DNA of 64,000 nucleotides, from NCBI RefSeq assembly GCF_963169125.1, contig NC_084796.1, positions 89,512,888-89,576,887 of the forward strand, read 5' to 3'. The first letter of the stretch is position 1, and each line of letters begins with the position of its first letter. Source of the DNA: Humulus lupulus. Lineage: Eukaryota; Streptophyta; Magnoliopsida; Rosales; Cannabaceae. Below the pieces are notes generated by a model that was not told the origin of the DNA, did not search any database, and was given only the letters and a program-made list of their open reading frames with translations. Positions 55,738-64,000 of the stretch are shown piece by piece. Made by a program: the position numbers and the translations under genes.

Positions 55738-57683
55738 TGTAGAGTCCCAGAATGTTTACTTAGTTAGCTAGTTAGTAGTAGTTGTAGTATTTTAGATTTT
55801 GCGAATTTTGGTTCAAACCGGGACTTAGTTGGAAACTCCTAGCGATAGTTATGGATTTTATAAGTTTAACCTATAGTTTAAGAGTATTAATTATAACATA
55901 AGGTTTGATTATTATTGCTGGTCCTAGATATATTTCTTATTATAAGCTAAGGTTTAGATGGAGCCATTAGGAATATGACACTTGTCATAAGCATGATTAT
56001 TAAGGAATTTAGTATTTTAATGATTAAATAAGGAAATATAAGCTTTAGTCTTCACCAAAAACTATTAGGGTCGTAGTTTGACTCTGTCAAAGCAGTTATC
56101 CAACCTTAATTATGGTGAAAAAGTGCAATTACGTGTTTAAAATATTCACGTATGCTGATATATCGTAGATAGAAGCCGATATATCGACTGATGAAGAATA
56201 CAGAAAACACATTGACGTTGCACGAACGGACGAACGGAGGCTCGGGATTAGGGTAGAGCCGATATATCGCCACATAGGGGCGATATATCGCCCTAAATCT
56301 TTTATTTTTATTTTTAATTTTTAAATCAAGCTTTGACTCCTTAGACCTACTTCTGAACGATATGACCGAGTCCTAAGCCTTTGATTTACAAATTTTCAAA
56401 TATTTTCAATTATATTCATTATTTTTATTCAAAGCCAAAAAGAAGATTTTTATTCCTAGAACTCTATAAATAGGACCTAGTACCCAGCCCTTCCACTTAC
56501 TCTTCAGTTGTGATCAGACTCTAAGGTGCTAGTGAGACCATAAGAATGATAAACAATTGGGTTGGGAAAAAGCTTTGCCATTCTTAAGCTTTATAAAACA
56601 CTTTGGGAAGTGAGGATTAATGTATTTCGGTATTGGAGTTAGACTAATCCATATGGTCAACTAAGGTACTCTTATTCTTAAGTTCAATTCTGTTTGAATC
56701 CTTAGTTTCTTTAGTTTTCATTGTGGTTCTAACTTTTGTTATGGTTTTGTGGTTAGGTTTTCAAGTTCTTTGAACTTAAGGTGTCTTTTCGGTAAGTTTC
56801 CTCTTGGTGGTTTAGTTATATTCTTTTCATCTCTTTCCTTTAGAAATGCTCACTATTCTTATTGTTGGTTTAGAAGTGTTCCAAGTCCCGCATTTGTTCT
56901 CAAATATCCCGGTTTTGGTAAGGAAAATAGGATAGATCTTGTTGTTTTTATGATATCTTATGATTATATGATATGTTTATGTATAATATGTTATGATAAT
57001 TTTATGATATAATATGTTATGTTTTTATGTTATCTAGGGCTCATAGTTTCTTAGCTAGCAAGCCCTAGTGTTTATCATACACTACCTCAAATATTAGACA
57101 GAGGACCTAGATGGGTTATCATACACTACCATGTGATCTAACCTACCTCAAATATTAGACAGGGGACCTAGATGGTTTATCACATGCCATGTTAATGAGT
57201 TAATGGCCATTAATATTGTAGTCCTATATGGTATACGTTTTTATAGTCATATGTTTATAATATATATTTATGTTTATGTTTTATGTTATGAGTAGATTTT
57301 CCTTGCTGGGCATTAGGCTCATTCCTTTTTCTTTTTAGTGTGATGCAGGAAAATGGATACAAAGGCGGAAGGATTCTTGGAAGCTTGGTGTGTGTGTTGA
57401 GGCGAATGGAGTGGATGGGCTGCGTGTCGATTCGAGGACGACGTTATTTTCTTTACTCTCTTTAAAATTACGTTTTTATGTATTTTCCGCATTTAGCTTT
57501 ATAAACAATTCCATTTAAAGTTATGTTTTATTTGAAAACAATTAGCTCATTTATGTATTACAAATAGTATTTTAAAGTTTTCAATAAAGTTATGAATTTC
57601 TCTCATGTATGTTCTCTTCAAATCTAGTAGTTATGTCTAGTAGGGTTAATGATCTAAGTCTTAAAAATAGTTGGGTCATTACA
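55738..57683 (+). mobile_element. G1 gypsy 3' LTR
   Basis: 1946 bp, TGTAGAGTCCC to GGGTCATTACA. It is the sister of the solo LTR 3656-5553. Four palindromes of the TGATATATCG/CGATATATCG type lie at 56155, 56178, 56260 and 56281, and CTCTATAAATAGGACCTAG near 56460. Confidence 0.95.
56155..56290. repeat. GATATATC palindromes of the second G1 LTR
   Basis: TGATATATCG at 56155, then CGATATATCG at 56178, 56260 and 56281: the same two-pair layout as at 4095-4219, with one core base changed. Confidence 0.88.
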
Positions 57684-57897
57684 TTATGTCACTATAAATA
57701 CAATTAGCTATATGCTCGGGATTTAATAGAAGTTTATATTAAACAAATAATCATGAAAATAAAACATGTGAGCAAAGTGATTGACCAAGTCAAAAATTGA
57801 TTTCTATTCTTTTATTGATAATAAATGAGATTACAAAGAATTTGAGTTTTAATTAGGGCATAAAACCTCAACAAACTCCCTCTTGAACTAATTGAAA

Positions 57898-58500
57898 CTA
57901 ATGCCTTAATTCTATTAATCTCATTTCCTTGATATGCTTATCAAATGTAGCTTCTGGTAGTGTCTTTGTAAACGGATCCGCAAGATTGTCTTCAGTTGCA
58001 ATCTTCATAACTTTCACATCTCCCCTGGCCACATATTCTCGAACAATGTGATACTTCCTTTCTATATGCTTACTCCTCTTGTGACTTCGAGGTTCTTTCG
58101 AGTTGGCTATCGCTCCTGTATTGTCACAAAACAATACAAGCGGTTTATCCATTTCTAGAATAACACAAGATCCGAATAGAACTTCTTTAGCCAGACTATT
58201 TCCTTAGCTGCTTCTGACGCAGCTATGTACTCAGCCTCCATGATGGAATCTGAGACTATTTCCTTAGCTGCTTCTGACGCGGCTATGTACTCAGCCTCCA
58301 TGATGGAATCTGAGATTGCAAATTGCTTTACGCTTCTCCAAATCACAGCTCCACCCCCAAGAGTAAACACCATTCCAGAAGTAGACTTCCTGTCATCGAC
58401 ATCAGTCTAAAAATCTGAATCGGTGTAGCCTACACGGTTCAGAACACCACCCTTGTAGACTAACATATAATCCCTTGTCTGTCTCAAATACTTCAGGATA
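57898..58500 (-). pseudogene. Copia RNase H with a 60-bp in-frame duplication
   Basis: The end of the domain (LFCDNTGA, SKHIERKYHIV, NLADPFTKTLPEA) lies at 58152-57898. Upstream, the block coding SIMEAEYIAASEAAKEIV occurs twice in tandem (58198-58257 and 58258-58317), one substitution apart, so the catalytic Glu motif is doubled without loss of frame. A frameshift or stop near 58155 separates the two parts. GAVIWRSVKQFA precedes the duplication. Confidence 0.93.
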
Positions 58501-58538
58501 TGCTTAACTGCTATCCAATGTTCTGGTCCTGGGTTTGA

Positions 58539-59736
58539 CTAATACCTGCTCACTACTCCCACTGCATAGTAGATATCTGGTCTATTACACAACACGACAT
58601 ACATCAGACTTCTAACTGCAGATGTGTAAGGACCTTTTCTCATTGCATCTTCCTCTTCAGAAGTCTGGGGAGACTGCTTCTTTGAAAGATGAATTCCATG
58701 GCGGGACGGTAGACACCCTTTCTTGGAATTTGTCATTGAGAAATGTTCAAGCACTTTATCAATGTAAGTTGGTTGAGATAGAGCTAATGATCTGGATACC
58801 TAAAACATAACTTGCTTCACCCAAATCTTTCATCTAGAATTGAGTGCTCAGCCAATTCTTCACATCTGATAATTTCTTAACATTGTTTCCAATGAGTAAG
58901 ATATCATCTACATAAAGAACCAGGAATACCACTATTTGATTTGCCTTCAATTTGTAAACACAGGGCTCGTCAATATTTTGTTCAAAGCCATAGGTTTTGA
59001 TTATTTCATAAAACCTAAGATTCTAGGAACGAGAAGCTTGCTTATGTCCATAGATGGACCTATTCAACTTGCAAACTTTTCCTTCTTGTCCATCTACTTT
59101 AAATCCTTCTGGCTGATCCATATAAATGACTTCGTCAAGCTTTCCATTAAGAAAAGCTGTCTTGAAGTCCATTTGCCAGATCTCATAGTCGAGAGCGGCT
59201 GCTATGGATAGGAGGATGCGAATGGACTTGAGCATGGCTACCAGACTAAAAGTTTCCTCATAGTCCACACCTTCTCTTTGGGTATAACCCTTTGCCAATA
59301 ATCGAGCTTTATAAGTCTCGATATTTCAATCAACACCTCGTTTCTTCTTGTAGATCCACTTGCACCCAATGGCCCTAAAGTCACTAGGTGCTTCCACAAG
59401 GTCCCAGATGGAATTTGAGTACATGGACTCCATTTCCTGTTTCATGGCTTCGAGCCATAGTTCCTTTTCAAGGCTAGTCATTGCTTGTTTGAAAGACAAC
59501 AGATCATGATCGCTAATGTCATCAACAACCATATTGGTTTCACCATCCAAACCATAGAGAACTGGGAACCTAAAAACCCTCCCACTACGACGAGGCTCTG
59601 TGACAGTTTTCTCAGGAATAGTGGTACTTTCTTCATTTGAATCGACTTGCGTTGATTGGACATGAAGAGTGGGAATTTCATCATCAACTCGTGTTGATGA
59701 CGATGGAACATTGGTTGGAGTCAATTCTTTAACCAT
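58539..59736 (-). pseudogene. Copia reverse transcriptase
   Basis: Acidic linker, [93 protein letters not shown]-type segment, an intact YVDD (58903-58914) in LYVDDILLIGN, and the RT end (GPYTSAVRSLMYVVL). Frame breaks lie at about 59325, 59020 and 58800. Confidence 0.93.
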
Positions 59737-59772
59737 CTCCTCTAAAACTACTTTGCTGCAAGGTTTAAAGTT

Positions 59773-60829
59773 CTAGACATAGTCATTTTCCAGAAAAGTA
59801 GCATTCGTAGAAGTAAACACTTTCTTTTCTGAATGACTATAGAAAATTCCACCCCAAGTACCTTTAGGATAGCCAACAAACACGCAAACTTCAGTTCGCG
59901 GTTCTAGCTTTCCCTCCTTTTTTCTCAGGATGTGAGCGGGACACCCCCAGATTCTATAATGGTGTAAACTAGGTTCACGACCATTCCAGCCTTCTAAAGG
60001 TTTTTGGTTAGACGGCACGACATTGAGAATTTCATTCACGATTTCAATTGCATGTCCCCCAGAACGAAGTTGGTAGAGTTGAGTAACTAAGCTTGCATCT
60101 AACCATTTCCAATAATGTTCTGTTCCGGCGTTCTGCTACACCATTTTGTTGTGGATTACCTGGGGCAGTAAGTTGTGATAAAATCCCAAGTTCAGTTAAA
60201 TGATCTTGGAACTGCATATCCAAATATTCTCCACCCCTACCAGATCACAAGATCATTAACGTTTTACCTAATTGGTTCTGAGCCATTGCTTGGAATTCCT
60301 GAAACTTTGAAAATGTTTCTGATTTCCTATGACTTAGGTAAAGACATGAGTATCTAGAGTAATCGTCAATGAAAGTGACAAAATACTCAAAACCACCCCT
60401 GGCTTGTACATTCAAAGGTCCACAAACATATGAATGCATAAGACCAATTGGTTCTTTGGCCCTATCACCCTTTGCATAGAATGGACGCTTGGTCAGTTTT
60501 CCTTCTAGACAAGATTCACAGACAGGTAATTCACCTAAGGTGAGTTCCCTCAAAGGCCTGTCCTTTGTAAGTCTTTTAATCCTATCATAGCCAATGTGAC
60601 CTAGTCTCAAGTGCCATAAATTCGTCATATTATCGTTATCGGTCTTTTGACGTTTATTGGTCCTAGGTTTAGCCACTTTGAATAAATCACTATTAAGAGC
60701 AAGGGGTTCATTAGGTCGTAGAATATAAAGCCCATTTTCTAAACATGCAATACACAATTGTGATCCATTAAAAGAAATAGATATATTAGAACTTGTGAAA
60801 GTCATAAAAAATCGTTCTAATTGCAACAT
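59773..60829 (-). pseudogene. Copia integrase
   Basis: The pre-integrase zinc part is complete (WHLRLGHIGYDRI ... CESCLEGKLTKRPF), followed by LMHSYVCGPL, where the first catalytic Asp is Tyr (SYV for SDV), FVTFIDDYSRYSCLY, the second Asp region (LRSGRGGEY in a broken frame near 60230), a QQNGVAERRN-like segment near 60140, and the C-terminal part with WGCPAHIL and FVGYPKGTWGG. Stops and frameshifts occur around 60245 and 60050. Confidence 0.9.
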
Positions 60830-60965
60830 GGATACTGAAATTAAATTTCTACTAAAATTTGAAATAAAAATGCATCTTTTAAAATTAAAAATTTATTTCT
60901 GAACTTCTGACGAGCTCTTCCTCTAGCTTGGACCGCAAAAAACGCTCTGTTCCCAACTCTAAGCT

Positions 60966-61577
60966 TTAAGCCGCCTTCATCCACGAATTAAAATGCTCTA
61001 AAGAATTACAAACATTGTTAGTAGATCTAGAATGAATAATCCAAATGGATTTTTCATTCTCTAAAACACATGTTTCCAAGATAAATGAACTATAATCATT
61101 ACCTTTGTTTTTAGCTGCTAGAAACTTGGGGCAATCTCGTTTCCAATGCCCCTTCTCTTTGCAGTGAAAACACTTATCTTTAACTTTCTTATTTTTCTTG
61201 TTCTTCCCCTTAGGCATTTGTGCATATGGTTCTGCACTCTTCTTTGCAGCCTTTGCAAGCTTGGGGTTGTTGTTTTGTCCATCTTTCCTCTTGTTTCCAG
61301 CTTTTGAAGACGAAGCTAGGTTAGCTTCAGCCTTAGCTAGATCAGCAGCAACATCAATAGTCTTATTTTCACCTCCTTTACTAGGTCCACCCATGATAGG
61401 TTCAATAATCTGAAGCTCGTTCATGAGATGCGTCAGACCATAGTTGAGTTGATCATGAACGTGCATACACGATGCCATTCGAGCATTTACGGTGACTTTA
61501 CTTATGTGCAGAGACGGTGCTATCCAAGCATTTACGGTGCCATCACGATAACTGACGGTGCAATCACGAATGTGCAT
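60966..61577 (-). pseudogene. Copia Gag zinc knuckle and protease
   Basis: Lysine-rich linker, intact knuckle CFHCKEKGHWKRDC, then protease SIWIIHSRSTNNVC: the catalytic Asp of the DSG motif is His and the Gly is Arg, so the enzyme is dead. The capsid part is reduced to HDQLNYGLTHLMNELQIIEP. The first 35 codons of the open frame (from 61577) are not Gag; they come from repetitive junction DNA. Confidence 0.9.
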
Positions 61578-61592
61578 TGAGTATGAGGATGT

Positions 61593-64000
61593 GCATTGAT
61601 TATCGAGAACTCAATAAGGTCACCATTAAGAATAAGTATCCTTTGCCTAGGATAGACGACACTTTTTGATCAACTACAAGGGGCTTCAGTGTTCTCAAAG
61701 ATTGATCTGCGGTCTGGGTACCATCAGTTGAAAGTGAAAGAGGGAGACATACCGAAAACAGCCTTCAGAACTCTCTATGGACACTACGAATTCTTAGTGA
61801 TGTCTTTTGGACTCACCAATGCCCCAGCAGCCTTTATGGATATGATGAATAGGGTATTTAAGGATTTCTTGGACAAGTTCGTAGTAGTGTTCATTGATGA
61901 TATCCTCATTTACTCAAAGACCAAGGAGGAGCACGAAGAGCACTTGAGATTGACTCTAAACAGATTACGGGAACATCGGTTGTACGCCAAGTTCTCTAAA
62001 TGCGAATTTTGGCTGGAACAGGTAACCTTCTTAGGGCATATAGTCTCCAAGGATGGGATTGCAGTAGACCCATCAAAGATCGAGGCCATTAGAGACTGGC
62101 CCTAGCCAAAGAATGCCTCAGAAGTTCGGAGTTTCTTAGGGTTGGCAGGTTATTACAGAAAGTTTGTCGAGGGTTTTTCGAAGATCGCTACCCCGTTGAC
62201 CAACTTAACCCGGAAACATCAGAAGTTCGCATGGACAGAAAAATGTGAAGAGAGTTTTCAGACCATGAAGGATAAGTTGATTTCCGCGCCTATCCTTTGT
62301 GTTCCCACTGAGGGCGAAAAATTTGTGGTATACTGTGATGCGTCAAAGAACGGTTTGGGATGCATGTTGATGCAAGAAGGGAAGGTGGTAGCTTATGCTT
62401 CCAGACAACTCAAGGATTATGAGCAGCGGTATCCCACTCATGACCTTGAATTGGCAGCTGTAGTATTTGCACTCAAGATATGGAGACATCACCTGTACGG
62501 AGATAGGTGTGAGATATACACCGACCACAAAAGTCTGAAATACTTTTTCACACAAAAGGAACTAAACATGAGACAACGGAGGTGGTTGGAATTAGTAAAG
62601 GATTACGATTGCGAGATTCTATACCACCCAGGCAAAGCAAACGTAGTTGCCGATGCTTTGAGCAGGCGGGGACATGGGAGTGTCTCAGCACTGCATGCGA
62701 TAGAGATGCCTCTTCAGAAAGAGATCATAAATGCCAGGATTGAAATTGTGACAGGAAGTTTGGCAAACCTCACATTGCAATCCTCTTTACTAGAGCAAAT
62801 CCGAGAAAGACAGAAATTGGATGAAGCCTTGGTGAAACAAGAGGCTTTGGTACAAGAAGGTGGCAACAACGATTTCACGGTGTCTGATGGTGGATTGCTA
62901 AGATTCAAGGGTAGGATTTGTGTACCTGACAGTACTGAAATTAAGGAAAGTATCATGAAAGAAGCGCACACAACTCCTTATTCCTTGCACCCAGGATCCA
63001 CGAAAATGTACCAAGACCTCAAGGCACTATATTGGTGGCATGGAATGAAGAGGGACATTGCTGAGTATGTGGCTAGATGTTTGACATGCCAGCAAGTCAA
63101 AGCAGAACACCAGAGACCAGCAGGGTTGCTTCAACCGCTCTATATTCCTGAATGGAAATGGGAGGATATCACAATGGATTTTGTGGTAGGGTTGCCTAGA
63201 ACTACCAAGCAGCATGACTCAGTGTGGGTGATAGTAGATAGACTCACTAAGTCTGCTCATTTTCTGCCTGTTAAGACCACATACTCGGCGGATCAATATG
63301 CTGACTTGTATGTTAGTGAAATAGTGAGACTTCATGGGGTGCCAAAGTCGATAATTTCTGATCGAGGGTCAGTTTTCACATCGAACTTTTGGAAAGGGCT
63401 ACAGAGAGCTATGGGGTCAAGACTGAAGTTCAGCACTGCTTTTCATCCTCAGACTGATGGTCAGTCTGAGAGGACTATACAGATATTAGAAGACATGTTG
63501 AGGTGCTGTGCGTTGGACTTTTCAGAGTCTTGGAACCGATATCTACCTCTAATGGAGTTCTCGTATAACAACAGTTACCAATCTACCATAGGGATGGCTC
63601 CCTATGAGATGCTTTATGGGCATAAATGTAGATCTCCTTTGCACTGGGATGAAGTTGGGGAGAAACGGATTTTAGGGCTTGAAGCAGTTAGTGAGGCTAG
63701 TGAGGCGATTGAAAAGATACGCCAAAGGATGCTTACCGCGCAGAGTAGGCAAAAGAGCTACGCTGACCTCAAGAGGAGGGACATCGAGTTTGCTGTAGGC
63801 GAGTTTGTTTTCTTGAAAATCTCGCCAATGAAAGGTGTGATGCGTTTTGGAAAGAAAGGGAAGTTAAGCCCTAGATATATCGGTCCATTTGAGATATTGG
63901 ACAGGATAGGGCAGGTTGCGTACCGTTTGGCACTGCCCCCAGCATTAGCTGAAACGCATAACGTCTTTCACATCTCGATGTTGCGTAAGTATGTGTCAGA
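61593..64000 (+). pseudogene. Gypsy Pol: RT, RNase H, integrase; nearly intact, runs off the edge
   Basis: Begins inside RT at [16 protein letters not shown]. One extra base near 61665 shifts the frame before [14 protein letters not shown] (61689). The active site FIDDILIYS is intact (61890-61901). A single TAG at 62103 replaces the usual Gln. From 62106 the frame is open for about 630 codons to the window edge: RNase H ([37 protein letters not shown]), integrase zinc part ([16 protein letters not shown]), catalytic Asp, Asp and Glu ([22 protein letters not shown]) and the C-terminal [21 protein letters not shown]. Gag and protease are absent upstream, where copia Gag abuts. Confidence 0.95.

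Larger units (their letters stand above)
54009..57683 (+). mobile_element. 5'-truncated gypsy element with G1 LTR
   Basis: Starts with scrambled integrase-derived DNA (54009-54085), then a short RT piece ([27 protein letters not shown]), a jump to the RNase H-integrase linker (54205), integrase to 55542, polypurine tract (GTAGTAGGGGG at 55724-55734) and a complete G1 LTR (55738-57683). No 5' LTR, gag or protease is present. Confidence 0.9.
52353..57873 (-). repeat. 3' LTR of copia element, split by gypsy
   Basis: Minus strand starts TGTTGAGGTTTTATGCCC at 57873 and ends GTTTTCCCAACA at 52353. LTR parts are 57684-57873 and 52353-54008 (about 1.85 kb together). The middle part carries 'AATTGCACTCTTGAATTC' and 'GGGGACCATGGGCCTATG' phrases like those of the other copia LTRs. 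Confidence 0.85.
52353..61577 (-). mobile_element. Ty1/copia element, minus strand, with gypsy element in its LTR
   Basis: Right to left: gag-protease (61577-60966), integrase (60829-59773), RT (59736-58540), RNase H (58500-57898), polypurine tract (57885-57874), 3' LTR (57873-57684 and 54008-52353). The gypsy element 54009-57683 splits the LTR. Its proteins match the copia element at 24358-28737. The 5' LTR and the start of gag are missing; gypsy RT begins within a few bases of 61590. Confidence 0.92.

Overview
The window is nuclear DNA of a flowering plant, most likely a eudicot. It is a dense, nested pile of transposable elements: Ty3/gypsy and Ty1/copia LTR retrotransposons in at least nine LTR families, one Mutator-like element, one CACTA element, and many solo LTRs. 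I found no convincing intact host gene, no rRNA or tRNA gene, no CRISPR array and nothing bacterial. The species cannot be named from the sequence. Almost every coding region is a pseudogene with in-frame stops, frameshifts or lost catalytic residues.

Layout. 1-320: minisatellite of 23-25 bp units. 1072-1465: copia gag remnant. 1679-7430: 3' end of a gypsy element with its LTR, split by a 1.9-kb solo LTR (3656-5553, GTTTC target duplication). 7558-15298: a copia LTR split by a Mutator-like element (7641-13204, 9-bp duplication TTATATATA), which is itself split by a 4-kb gypsy solo LTR (8784-12750). 15339-17215: copia pol remnant plus short LTR. 17440-18040: 85-bp tandem repeats. 18785-23660: fragments of one gypsy LTR type in alternating orientations. 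23408-33950: probably one gypsy element (LTR tail, primer site, gag, pol, LTR) with a minus-strand copia element at 24358-28737. 34092-34437: a minus-strand coding-like fragment that fits no transposon family I know. 34582-39823: the one complete retrotransposon, a Reina-type chromovirus with 361-bp LTRs and AGATT duplication. 41235-46601: a CACTA element (AAA duplication) with a gypsy solo LTR inside. 46764-51734: a minus-strand copia element broken twice by solo LTRs of its own family. 51735-52352: an LTR of that family in plus orientation. 52353-61577: a minus-strand copia element whose LTR is split by a 5'-truncated gypsy element (54009-57683). 61593-64000: gypsy pol, open from 62106 to the window edge.

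The genes do not form a host pathway. They are gag, protease, reverse transcriptase, RNase H and integrase modules of independent elements. The order of insertion can be read from who interrupts whom; the deepest case is solo LTR in MULE in copia LTR.

The most unusual signals are: (1) pairs of short GC-edged palindromes (core GCGA-N4-TCGC) in the upstream part of a gypsy LTR family and, in very similar arrangement, in an unrelated copia LTR family; (2) the orphan coding-like fragment at 34092-34437; (3) Pol of the Reina element running about 66 codons into its own 3' LTR; (4) an exact in-frame 60-bp duplication over the RNase H active-site Glu of a copia element; (5) scrambled filler DNA at two element junctions.
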